Of a stretch of DNA of 64,000 nucleotides, positions 32,707 to 44,795 are shown one piece after another; positions within the stretch are counted from its first letter, which is position 1, and every line of letters begins with the position of its first letter. Position numbers and translations under genes: made by a program. The stretch is taken from NCBI RefSeq assembly GCF_024679245.1, contig NC_090173.1:54892306-54956305 (forward strand), in the 5' to 3' direction. The notes beneath the pieces are model-generated. The model was not told the origin of the DNA. It did no database searches and worked only from the letters and a program-made list of their open reading frames with translations. Source of the stretch: Pseudorasbora parva. Its lineage: Eukaryota > Chordata > Actinopteri > Cypriniformes > Gobionidae.

Positions 32707-33651
32707 TATAGGGCCCTCTTTTAATGATCTGAGCACATGGCGCAGGTACACTCAGGGCGAGTCCGAGCTATTTTAACGATGAAAAAAATGGTCGGCACAC
32801 CAGGCGCATTGTCTAAAAGGGTTGTACCTAGTCTCTTAATGAGTCATGGGTGTATTTTGGGCATAAAATGCAAAATCTTTGAGCGAAGGAATCATTTTAA
32901 TTGTAATATTGTGTGTGCTGCTGTGCATCCCTGTGTGTGTAATAATCAGAGTGTATGTGTGTTGTGCTCCGCCTATAGGCTCATATCGGTTCTGGGGCAT
33001 TTTAAGTTATTCACAGATTCTGAAAGGGTAGTCTCCAAGCTTTCCAACGATGTGTAACACATGGAAATCTGATAATATTTGGAGAAGTGTGTGGCCATCT
33101 GAATGTAGGCCTTTAGAAAAGTGTAAACGAGAGAAAACAGCCTCGGAAGTTTTGCAGTTCTCACCTGTTCTCACCTGCTGGGAGTGACAATAGGGCTCAT
33201 TTACATCTCATTTAGATAAGCCATACCCCCTGTAAAGCTGCATGGTTGCTAGTAACGACAGACGCAACGGGAAAAATCGGACCGCATACTATTAATAATA
33301 AAGATGCTAACATTACCATCTAAAAGCCCATTATAGTAATCGTTTTTTTTGGCAAGTGATACGATGCTAACGATTACAATTAAAACGACAGTTAAGAACA
33401 ATAGGTAGGTATGGGAAGGTCTAAACATGAGATAACGTGTGTGTGTTCTTAGAATGAACACAAAACGACAAACTTTGGTGATTATGGAAACACACTCCAT
33501 AAGAAACAGAAAAATATTCTTGCAAATCTTGTTGCCTCCAATGAAATAAGTCGTTCAGGCACACTTTCTGTTTGCCGGGGTCTTCTTAGTGGATGTACTG
33601 TGCGTCTGTTCGAAGGGGATAAAGACAGAGATGTGAGCAGAGCTCGTAACC

Positions 33652-33732
33652 GTGGCTGTAGTGCAGGGGTAAGGCGCATGTCATTAAGTTTTGACGCAAA
33701 TCGTTCAGTGGTTCGAATCCGCCTTTTGCCAC
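33652..33732 (+). pseudogene. tRNA-like sequence (Leu/Ser type), copy 1
   Basis: 81 nt, the length of a class II tRNA. The ends GTGGC/GCCAC pair as part of an acceptor stem. GTGC/GCGC forms a D stem around AGGGGTAA, and GGTTCGAATCC (33710-33720) is a perfect B box. The segment TAAGGCGC is typical of tRNA-Leu/Ser. The anticodon arm TGTCA-TTAAGTTT-TGACG has an 8-nt loop rather than 7, and the variable arm is not well paired. It is therefore a tRNA-derived relic, not a convincing functional tRNA. Confidence 0.5.
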
Positions 33733-33870
33733 ACACTCTAACCGAGAAACACTTATTAATAAACACACGTTAGATGCTTTATTTCCACTTTTCTAATATT
33801 TTCTCAATTCTTTTTGAAAATAAATGCCTTTCCGATCTGATATTTGATGGGAAAAGGGAGTAGAGAGAGT

Positions 33871-33951
33871 GTGGCAAAAGGCAGATTCGATCCTCTGATC
33901 GAGTTTCGTCAAAACTCGATGACATGCGCCTTACCCCTACACTACAGCCAC
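33871..33951 (-). pseudogene. tRNA-like sequence (Leu/Ser type), copy 2, inverted
   Basis: Also 81 nt, read on the minus strand: GTGGCTGTAGTGTAGGGGTA then AGGCGCATGTCA, ending TTGCCAC. The B box is damaged (GGATCGAATCT). The anticodon region has become a long hairpin ATCGAGTTT-TGAC-GAAACTCGAT. It is the inverted partner of 33652-33732; homology extends about 35 bp on their outer sides (ATAAAGACAGAGA). tRNA-derived. Confidence 0.5.
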
Positions 33952-34691
33952 AGTTATAGATTTGACCCACTTCTCTGTCTTTATCTCCGTCAAATGTTAC
34001 TATCGATATAGCCTCTGATTTCTTACGGTCCAACTCGTCTGACGCCTGTCTGATACATTCTTCCTCTTCTTCATCTTCGCTCAGTTGTTGATTAGGGTAT
34101 TATTCAGTCTTATTATGGCGCTTTCATCGTCGCTTATATCATCTCTACAGCCGGCCAGAGCGCTGCATAAATAATTAGCCACGCGTCTCTTGGAGGGCGG
34201 GGCAATAGCAAAAGCCAGTATGGAAATACACACAGATAAAACAAGGCGATTTCAACCTCAAAATATACGCTTTTTAATATACCATTAATGCCATCTCAAA
34301 CACGGAGAGGCTTCTTCGTGATTTCAACTAACAGATTCTGCAAAAAAGCGAAAATCACATAATTTGAAAAAAAACCCCAGCTTCTTTCTCATTTTTCTCA
34401 ATAGTAAAGCTGCCGACTTGTGTCCCTGGTTTCCGTGACGGGTCACATATTACTAACACACTCTTTAAATAACACTAAAATACTGCACTATTGCCTTTAG
34501 AGCAGGTTTGTGTTGGTCAATGGCTCAGTCGTTTTCAGTTCCTCAAAATAGCAACGCTCCAACAATGCTCCTGAACACTCCTGGTTTTCAGACCAGACGC
34601 CCATGGGGGAACAGATGAGCCAGTGCATTTGATATTTAAACAACATGGAGCTGGCGTCACATTGCACCGCGTGTATCATAGGTCCCTATAG

Positions 34692-36155
34692 CTATGGAGC
34701 AAATGAGCTGTTCCGCTGGATCCTAAAGTCAGCTCTTGAGTTTGTCTCTTCAGTATGCATTCAGATACACATAAAAAAAATATAATAAAAAAAATGGGTA
34801 AAGTTTAGTTTTAAATTTGACCCGCAGGAGACTGATTTGTTACTTTTTTTCATTTCAACCACATAAACCAGTATTTATATATTTTTTGTGTGTGTATTAC
34901 TAAGGTCTTGGACTACTCTCATGAACACTCAATTTGTTTTTATTCTTTTCAAATATTAGTTTCAGGTTTAAAATACCCCCAGGGACAGTCAGTGCTGCGC
35001 TGCCACTCAGAATATTACAGTACATTCACTGAACATGTACGGTCTTTATGCCTGGTGAATTTAAATGTTGTCACAATTCTGTCAATCTGTCAACAGGACT
35101 GTTATCTAGCTGGCTAACATATACGAGTTTTGGAAGCATCAATAAGAATGTGTTGATAACTACAAATAAATCAGTTCTGCATTGTATGCTGTCATTTTCC
35201 AGCAAAAGTGAGCTGTAACCTGCAGATAAACCTGTAGCTGTATCTGGATTCACTAGAGATTCTGGCTCATTAGAAGATTGTTTATTACATCACCCATAAG
35301 AAAGGCCAACATTAAGTCAAGCCAGGAGTCTGCTAAAAGCCATTGATTCTGGAAGAAATTGTGTGGTCTTATAAGACCGAAAATTGAGTTCTCTGGTCTG
35401 ATAGCGAATTGCAATGTTGGCACAAAACAAATAAAGTCTAACTGCATATTACAACCTCTACAACTAGCAACCAACCCAGATTTCCCATCTACAGATCTTT
35501 AAGAACAGATTATGTTTGTTAAAATGCAAATTGATAAAGATGAATATACTGTATGAGTCAAGTGAAAACACAGTTTAGGTGTTCCTTTGTAAGCATTATG
35601 CAGGCGAGCAGAGGAAAGAAGAAAAAAGCAAAATGATATCTTAGAAAGCTTGCAAATTCTGAACACAAAGTGGCACATGTAATACAGCCTTCCTAAATAT
35701 TCATCTCAAAAATGGATATTCACTTCAGTTACAGTCATGGTGGAATTCCTGAGGGTTTAACCAGAGCGAAGATGAACAGTCCTGTCACTGACTGCTTCTT
35801 CAAGCTGATCTTACCACAGAGGACTAACACCTTTACTTCTGACCCACTTACAGACAAACCACCACAAGCCACCTGAACCACCACAGACCACTTCCTCTAT
35901 TGGCTGAGATATTTCACTAACGAAAACACACACAGCAGGATAACATTTACATTTAAAATAAGCATTAACCTGATTTACACCTGAAAGAGATGTCAATCAC
36001 ACAGCAGGGTTAGGCATAACCAGCCACCACTTCATTAATGGTGTATGGACAGCCCGTTAAACACAAGGGAACAGCCAGGACAACCATTTCAAAGAGCATA
36101 TGAGCTTGGCCATATCACTGTAATATCAAAAGAATGTCCAAATGTATCTGGAACA
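34692..36155. other. unassigned; part shared with 47.03-47.13 kb
   Basis: 34690-34775 resembles 47035-47130 (GATGAGCTGTTC, CTTCAGTATGCATTCA, TACACAT), a short dispersed repeat. The rest is without recognised family or coding signal. Confidence 0.4.
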
Positions 36156-36157
36156 TA

Positions 36158-37220
36158 CACCGATCAGGCATAACATTATGACGATATTGACAACATTCTT
36201 AATATTGTGTTGGTCCCCTTTTGTTACCAAAACAGCCCTGACCCGTCGAGGCATGGACTCCACTAGACCCCTAAAGGTGTGCTGTAGTGTCTGGCACCAA
36301 GATGCTAGCAGCAGATCCTTTAAGTCATGTAAGTTGCGAGGTGGGGCCTCTATGGTTCGGACTTGTTTGTTTCCTTGTTTCCAATACCGTTTCCATGAAA
36401 GGGCGAACATGGTCTGCAAAAATGCTTAGGTAGGGGGTACATGTCGAGGTAACATCCACATGGATGGAGGACCCAAGGTTTCCCAGCAGAACATTGCCCA
36501 GAGCATCACACTGCCTCCGCCGGCTCGCCTTCTTCCCATAGTGCATCCTGGGGCCATGTGTTCCCCAGGGAAGTCACTCACACATACCCGGCTACAATGT
36601 GATGTAAAAGAAAACCTGATTCCTCAGACCAGGTCACCTTCTTCCATTGCTCCGTGGACCAGTTCTGATGCTCACGTGCCGCTGTTGGTGCTTTTGGCGG
36701 GGTCAGGGGTCAGCATGGACACCCTGACTGATCTGCAGCCCCATACACAACAAACTGCGATGCTCTGTGTATTCTGACACCTTTCTATCAGAACCAGCAT
36801 AACTTCTTGAGCAATCTGAGCTCCAGTAGCTCGTCTGTTTGATCAGACCACACGGGCCAGCCTTCGCTCCACATGTGCATCAATGAGCCTCGGCCGTCCA
36901 TGACCCTGTGGCCGGTTCTCCACTGTTCCTTCCTTGGAGCACTTTTGATAGAGACTGACCACTGCAGACCGGGAACAGCCCACAAGAGCTGCAGTTTTGG
37001 AGATGCTCTGACCCAGTCGTCTAGACATCACAATTTGGCCCTTGTCAAACTCGCTCAAATCCTTACGCTTGCCCTTTTTTCCTGCTTCTAACACATCAAC
37101 TTTGAGGACAAAATGTTCACTTGCTGCCTAATATATCCCACCCACTAACAGGTGCCGTGATGAAGAGATCATCAGTGTTATTCACTTGACCTAATGTCAT
37201 AATGTTATGCCTGATCGGTG
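36158..37220 (-). mobile_element. Tc1/mariner transposon, both ends present, internally deleted
   Basis: Ends CACCGATCAGGCATAACATT and the exact inverse, with TA on both sides (36156-36157 and 37221-37222), the Tc1 target. At 1063 bp it is shorter than the full-length relatives I know in fish. The transposase runs on the minus strand but is broken by deletions near 36390 and 36430 and by frame changes. This end sequence belongs to a Tc1-like group found widely in fish. A GT array starts at 37225, directly outside the right end. Confidence 0.93.
36843..37094 (-). pseudogene. Tc1-like transposase, N-terminal DNA-binding part
   Basis: An 83-residue frame beginning [20 protein letters not shown]. 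It holds the first helix-turn-helix of Tc1-like transposases (residues about 15-60, with [20 protein letters not shown]) and the GRP-containing linker GHGRPR. This part binds the terminal inverted repeats. The catalytic DDE part further down the minus strand (36200-36840) is recognisable in patches (WSDQTDELL near 36835, ALGNVLLGNLGS near 36490) but is frameshifted and deleted. Inactive. Confidence 0.85.
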
Positions 37221-37223
37221 TAA

Positions 37224-39050
<1,827 letters not shown>

Positions 39051-39113
39051 AAAAAGCAACCTGATCCAGAGCAACCTGATCCAGAGCAACCTGATCCAGG
39101 CGAGGATTGTGAG
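39051..39113 (+). CDS. candidate 63-nt exon with a triplicated 15-bp unit
   Basis: An acceptor-like TTTACCTCAG precedes 63 nt, followed by a consensus donor GAG|GTAAGT at 39114. The stretch contains three copies of GCAACCTGATCCAGA, so one frame reads KKQPDPEQPDPEQPDPGEDC with a five-residue repeat. A second frame (SNLIQ repeated) is open too, so the frame is undecided. The length is a multiple of three, so it could be skipped without a frameshift. No protein is recognised and the acceptor's pyrimidine tract is weak. It may be a chance splice pattern on a small tandem repeat. Confidence 0.25.
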
Positions 39114-39415
39114 GTAAGTTTATTCTATTAGCGTCTGTAAATATTAAACGCAAAAATGCTGACAGATTAGGAAGTGTTTGACAGATTAGGAAGTGTTTAT
39201 TGGAAAATAGCCTAGTGTCACATAAATACAGCTTTTATTCGCAAATGTCTGCTCAGATGCTATAAGTATAGTACCAGTAAAACATATTTTGCTTCATATT
39301 AATGTTTAAATATTATAGCCTAATGTTATTTTTTTATTTAATATATGTTGATTGTTAAAAGTAAACAGCAGGAGTGATAAAGGACACATCATTTGATGTG
39401 CAGTATATCAGAAGA
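39114..39415. other. no recognised feature; 18-bp tandem at 39160-39197
   Basis: TGACAGATTAGGAAGTGTTT occurs twice in tandem (39160 and 39179). AT-rich otherwise. Confidence 0.6.
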
Positions 39416-39420
39416 CATGG

Positions 39421-39900
39421 GGCCCTATTTTAATGATCTCAAACGCAAGTGTCAAAGCGCGGAGCGCAAGTAACTTTGTGGGCGGGTCTCGGCGCTGTTG
39501 CTATTTTCCCGGTGGGATAAATGGCTCTTGCGCCCGGCGCAAATCTAAAATGGGTTGGTCTTCAGTAGCTTCATTATTCATAGGTGTGGTTTGGGCGTAA
39601 CGTGAATAAACCAATCAGAGTGCCATCCAACATTCCCTTTAAAAGCAGGTGCGCAAGTTCCCTTATGGAGTGCTATTATTATAGCGTATTTACCAGGCGC
39701 ACGCCAGGAGCGGTTCACAGCCGAGGAGACTGATGTTCTTTTTTTAGTGTAACAATTTATGATTTGCAAAAATAACTGTTGTATCTGTATAGATTACATG
39801 AGCAAAGTGTATGCGCGTTGTGCACGCTACGCTATACATTATGGTCAATGACACATGCGTCGGTGTACAAAGTCAAATGCGCTGGGTGCAAGATAGGGCC
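39421..39900. mobile_element. GGGCCCTAT-end element, 480 bp, with CATGG flanks
   Basis: Ends GGCCCTATTTTAATGATCTC and GCAAGATAGGGCC with CATGG immediately outside both (39416-39420 and 39901-39905), a 5-bp target duplication. Its left start and the block GTAACGTGAATAAACCAATC match copies A and B in style. The interior is GC-rich (GCGCCCGGCGCAAATC). Non-coding. Confidence 0.85.
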
Positions 39901-39905
39901 CATGG

Positions 39906-41744
39906 AGTTTGTCAGAAAGGATTTTGACCACTTCATTAAGTTTTGTTTAAAACCTTTCTTTAAAGTGAATTTAGTTTTTTATAAATGTAATTTTAATTTT
40001 AATAAAACGGCCTGATGTTATTTATTGAAATGTCAACACAGGACGAGCTACAGGTCTGTGAAGCTTTGGGGTGTTTGTTGATGGACTCCATCTACTCTAT
40101 CTGTGTTTGATCATCGCTCTGAATCCCATTCAGACATAGACTAAAACACGATTTTCTCAGCTTTCTGTTAAAAATGATGTTTTTTATGAAACTTTGAAAT
40201 CTATGAAAAATTCAAGTCTTAATAAACAAGCAAGTACATGAAGTGAGAATAAAATGGTTTTTATTTTATTGTATTTGTGTTTTTTAAAGCAGAAGCTCCG
40301 TTCTTTCTTTTGATCTATTACAACAAAATATTCAGAAATATTCAAAATATTCACCGCCTGACACAGTTGGAAACCACGGCAGAGTGCGGCTTCCCACTAG
40401 AAACTAACAGCTCAGATATCATCGCTGTCATTGTGAGTGTATCTTAAGGGCTGTTGTAAAATCCAGGTAATGCCTTCACCAATAGCTTGTGTTTATGACT
40501 GTCCTGTCTGTGCGGGACACGGCGGTCAGACAGACTGTTCATCTGCATTTTATATTAGTGTATTATATATGTAAATCAGAATGTCATGTAATTTGGAAAA
40601 ATATTGGATTAATAAATAGAAAGTAGGGCTGAAGTCTGCTTGTTCTGTGTCTCTGTGTGAACGAGCACCATGGTTTCTATCTATCTATATGTAATTAGTC
40701 TATATATGATATAAGACTTTGGTCATGATTCCTAACTGGGCTTATGTCAATGTGACACAGAGCTGAGCAGACCGGGCTGAACGCATGTGTCTGGCCCCCG
40801 GCAGGACCCACCTCTGGCTCGGCTAATTGGTGTCTGTGAACCAAACGCCCATAGCAATGCTGCTAATAAGACATGTTTCCTCTGGCACACCCAGTGCCTC
40901 TCACAATGACAAAATAAAGCCATGCTCTACACAATCTGTTTCTTGAGGCAGAGCTGCACATTTCATCCCGTGTGCCAGATTTACTTCTCACTCTGCTCGT
41001 CTTGATATCATTTTCTTTTCCCCCACAGTCTTCCTTTTTATTTTCATTGTAGCGCACTACAGTTTACACTCCTGCTCAGCCAATAACACATTTACTTTGT
41101 CTTTTTTTCTTTTTTTTCTTTTTGTGGTTGTATTGTTTGTCTCTGTGTGGTCTTTTTCCACCCATTCTTCCTCTCTTGCAAATTGCAATCTTACATTTTC
41201 CTATTTGATATTTTCTACCTCCACCCACACTCTTTCCTTCACATTGTTCTCTCTTCTCTCTTTCGCTCAAAAACAGACCCTTTTATGAAATGATAATGGC
41301 GACAGCTAATTTTGTCTCATTTAGCCAGACTTTTAACTAATGCCATAATGTCTGGTCTACTTGGTCTGCTTATTTTGTCCAAAAACTGCCCACTTAGACA
41401 GAAAGATACTATTGATGTGGTATTTTTATTGTTCAATATGAATACCAATAGCAAGGTGGCTAATCTACGATATTATATTGAAATATACAATACAACATAT
41501 TCAATTATACCAAATGACAAATTGTACAACATTTTATCTAACACTTATTTTTACAAACTAATTAAACTCATTTGAATTAAGCAGAATAACACACATTTGT
41601 TTTTTGGCCAATTAAGCATCGCTGAAATGGACCAAGGCAAGCATTTGTAGTTAAAAAAATGTACATACATTTGTATTTTTTCCAAAAATGAGTGATCATT
41701 TCGCTAGAGAAGACTTTTTTTTGTTAGCTGGGGTAATGTGGACA
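39906..41744. other. unassigned, possibly single-copy sequence
   Basis: No repeat family recognised through about 41.7 kb, except a T-rich tract at 41097-41125. The 40730-40860 part is of balanced composition. No splice-flanked coding stretch identified. The two overlapping frames at 41076-41288 come from the T/C-rich tract. Confidence 0.35.
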
Positions 41745-41990
41745 TTGTTGGGTAAGTTACTCTAAAAAAGTAATTTTTTGGCTACTGATAGCTATCTTCA
41801 ACAGTGTAATTAGAATACTAATGACTCTCTCTAAAAGTATTTCATTATTTATTACAAATTACTTTCTAAATCCTGTAGCAACCTTAACCAGTTGAACAAA
41901 ACAAGGATAGATTCTTTCAAATAAATAATTAAAAAAATGGCATAAATCATTACTGAATTGACCAAAGCATTTAAAGGAAGAAGGTTACAT
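41745..41990. repeat. fragment of the GTAAGTTACTCTxAAAAAGTAATT repeat
   Basis: Blocks GGGTAAGTTACTCTAAAAAAG, CTTCAACAGTGTAATTAGAA and ACAAATTACTTTCTAAATCC belong to a dispersed cyprinid repeat that I recognise by sequence. Ends are not determined. Confidence 0.5.
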
Positions 41991-42284
41991 TAAAAACATA
42001 CATTTTAACGTTAGATGCTAAATCCAGTATTGTTTTATATAGAATTGTTCTATATTATATTCAGTAGGGGTGTAACGGTACACAGAAGTTACATTGTTCG
42101 CTATGCACCTCAGCTTTGGGGTCACAATTTTCCTGTTGTGGGGGTTAGTAAACAGCTACAGTTGTTGATACTGAAATTGAAAAAAGTGTGACGATAATAG
42201 CATTTCCTTTTAGCATTTTGAGTGCTGTTAAAAGGATTCTTAAACACCTCTGATTGGTCATTAGGTTCACACGTTTAACACATA

Positions 42285-43092
42285 CACTATATTGCCAAAA
42301 GTATTTGGACACCCCTCCAAATAATTGAATTCAGGTGTTCAATCTCTCCCATGGTCACAGGTGTATAAATCAAGCTCTAGGCATGCAGATGCTTCTACAG
42401 ACATTTGTGAAAGAATGGGTCGCTCTCAGGAGCTCAGTGCACTCAAGTTTGGTGCCGTGATTGGTTGCCAACTGTGAAATAAGTCCATTTGTGAAATTTC
42501 CTCACAACTAAATATTCCAAGGTCAACTGTTAGTGGTGTTATAACAAAGTGGAAGCAGTTGGGAACAACAGCAACTCAGCCATGAAGTGGTAGGCCATGT
42601 AAAATCCCAGAGCGGGGTCAGCACATGCTGAGGGTCACAGTGCGCAGAAGTCGCCAACTTTCTGCAGAGTCAAGAGCTCCAGACCTCCAAACTTTGTGTG
42701 GCCTTTAGATTAGCTCAAGATCAGTGTGTAGAGAGCTTCATGGAATGGGTTTCCATGGCCGAGCAGCTCATCCAAGCCTTACACTGGACTCTAGAGACGT
42801 GTTCTCTGGAGTGGCCAATCATGCTTCTCTGTCTGCCAATCCCATGGACGAGTCTGGGTTTGGTGGTTGCCAGGAGAACTGTACTTGCCTGACTGCATTG
42901 TGCCAAGTGTAAAGTTTGATAGAGGGGGGATTATGGTGTTGGGTTGTTTTTCAGGGCTTAGGCTTGGCCCCTTAGTTCCAGTGAAAGGAACTCTTAATGA
43001 TTCAGCATACCAAGATATTTTGGACAATTTCATGCTCCCTACTTTGTAGGAACACTTTGGGGATGGCCCCTTCCTGTTCCAACATGACTGCA
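42285..43092 (+). mobile_element. Tc1-like transposon, 3'-truncated
   Basis: Left end CACTATATTGCCAAAAGTAT follows TA (42283-42284). The body follows a Tc1 gene to FGDGPFLFQHDC near 43050-43090, where the second catalytic aspartate would be, and then stops. The right inverted repeat is missing. It carries many stops and frame changes. A related fragment is at 23829-24006. Confidence 0.85.
42867..43049 (+). pseudogene. Tc1-like transposase core fragment
   Basis: A 60-residue open frame with [20 protein letters not shown] then [21 protein letters not shown], a region between the first and second catalytic aspartates of Tc1 transposases. An in-frame TAG at 43047 ends it, after which the frame resumes with EHFGDGPFLFQHD. 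The upstream DNA-binding part is frameshifted (TTGTGAAAGAATGGGTCGCTC at 42404 would be the start region). Inactive. Confidence 0.85.
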
Positions 43093-43229
43093 AAACATTG
43101 TTGCAATACCGTGCGCTCCCTTCTGGATTGGAGTGTGGATCACCCGTGACTGACTATATTCGTCGTCTAAATGTCTGTACCATGATGGTTTAGGACGAAT
43201 ACATGTACCTTTACACCCCTAATATACAG

Positions 43230-43966
43230 TATTTGATGCAATATATCAACAAGTAACACCATGATTTACAGAGTCACACTTGCCTATTGAATTTTTACAT
43301 CCAGGATTTAGAATCTGGTAAACCTCCTTCCCAGTATATCCCTCTAGCAAACCCCAGCATCTACAAAAACCTGAGCCTCTGTGATAAAAACACATTAATC
43401 TCCATCAGTGCTAAACCTGCAGCTGGGTACAATGTTGCCAACACATTATTTTCCATGTTATTGTGTTCTAATAATTGGGTCCTATGATTGCACTGGCTGG
43501 TTTCAGATTAGCTCTTCACACCGAACATTATAATTATGGGCTTAATATAATAACTGGCCGCAGACCAGAGAGAAACCCCATGACACATTTGTTAGTATTA
43601 CAGGAGACTCCTGTAATATAATATATTATGAGTCCATATGGTGCCGCCCACACGTTGCAGGGTCTCACGGCAGCACCCAAAGCTCTAATTGGTATTTGCG
43701 GAGGCCCATTTGTTGTGCTGTCCTATTAACTGAGCGGCAAACAGCCTGTGTGAACTAGCTGGGAGGAGCGCCGCGGCACACCTTCAACAGCTGATGGATA
43801 GCCTTCCAAAGGAAAACAAACAAGCGTTCCTTCAAGCAAATATCAAAGCAATCAACGGACATGAACCACAAAAGAACAGACTAAACATTACCATGGTCGT
43901 GTCCCTGTATGATGTTCAATCGGATTGTTATTGGGCTGGATTATTAACCGAATATTAGTCTGAATC
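43230..43966. other. possible unique or conserved non-coding DNA
   Basis: 43480-43790 has balanced composition and no resemblance to repeats here (TTATGAGTCCATATGGTGCC, GCTCTAATTGGTATTTGCGG, GTGCTGTCCTATTAACTGAG). It reads more like single-copy vertebrate DNA than its surroundings and may be a conserved non-coding element. I cannot test conservation from one sequence. Confidence 0.3.
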
Positions 43967-44396
43967 TTAAAGGTGCGATGAACTGGCTTTAATTTAAATG
44001 TTGTATACTGTTGCCTGAGGTCAACTAATGACGTTCGTTTGGTTTTTACATTCAAAAACATCATAACTAATAAGTAATAGGCTATTTTCTACACTGGTTT
44101 TGAGGCTCTCTGTTGAACGCTGGGTTTTGATGGGCGTGACGCACTGGAGACTTGGAAGTAAATGCCCACGGCTAGGATTGGAGAAGATTTGCATATTTAA
44201 TGAGCTTCAGCTCCGCTGTCAGTTCAGTTCACATGAGGGAGCGAATGATTTGAAAGCAGCAACAGGGATGAATCTCTCATAGGGCTTGTAAATGTCTTTA
44301 TCTAACAAACATAATGATTTATTTCTCATACACCTGCGATTGATTGCAATATTATTGCTGTATTACATGGCCCGCACGTTGGTGGATAAAAGCGTG

Positions 44397-44455
<59 letters not shown>
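44397..44455. repeat. (CA)n microsatellite
   Basis: Pure CA repeat inside the TTAA element; not present in copy 1 at 6884-7589. Confidence 0.98.
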
Positions 44456-44458
<3 letters not shown>

Positions 44459-44795
44459 ACCCAGATCAAGAAAGGAATATTATTTCACTATTTGAGATTC
44501 AGTGGCCCTTACGTTTTGGTAGCTCGCCTGGAAAACACACAGTCCCGGGACTACTATTAGCCTACATATAAAAAAGACGTTTTACTCACGTAAGTTTGTT
44601 GCACCATTCCTTTCAGATCCAGTATAGAAGGCACAGCATTGTGTCGGCAAATCCACCTGAGACTTGTTTACAAACGATTCCGCAGTGAAATGAAATTGAA
44701 CACGCGTACAATGTCATCCCCACGTGAGCTGGAACTACATTAATAATCAATGAAGTATCATAATGTACAAGCTTATGCAGCGACTGTGTTCTTCC

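Larger units (their letters stand above)
32987..34445. mobile_element. 1.46-kb insertion carrying tRNA-like inverted pair
   Basis: Absent from copy A, where GCTCATATTACTAAC is continuous. CATAT appears on both sides (32982-32986 and 34446-34450), a possible target duplication. The ends (CGGTTCTGGGGCATTT; GTGACGGGTCA) are not inverted repeats of each other, so it does not look like a plain cut-and-paste element. The centre holds two tRNA-like sequences in opposite orientations. No long frame with a domain. Confidence 0.65.
32712..34686 (+). mobile_element. GGGCCCTAT-end element, copy B, split by a 1.46-kb insertion
   Basis: Left end GGCCCTCTTTTAATGATCTG, right end GTATCATAGGTCCC. TATAG occurs just outside both (32707-32711 and 34687-34691), a likely 5-bp target duplication; the 39421 relative has CATGG on both sides, also 5 bp. 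Comparison with copy A shows a foreign segment from 32987 to 34445. The superfamily is unresolved. Non-coding. Confidence 0.8.
42065..43221. mobile_element. hAT element split by a Tc1-like insertion; TSD ATATWCAG
   Basis: Left end TAGGGGTGTAACGGTAC, right end GTACCTTTACACCCCTA. The flanking 8-mers are ATATTCAG (42057-42064) and ATATACAG (43222-43229), one mismatch, which fits a decayed hAT duplication. Its own sequence is only about 42065-42284 and 43093-43221. The middle is a Tc1-like element. No hAT transposase frame. Confidence 0.8.

Noticed and set aside
33652..33951. Functional tRNA genes
   Set aside because: 8-nt anticodon loops, poor variable-arm pairing and a damaged B box in copy 2 argue for relics.
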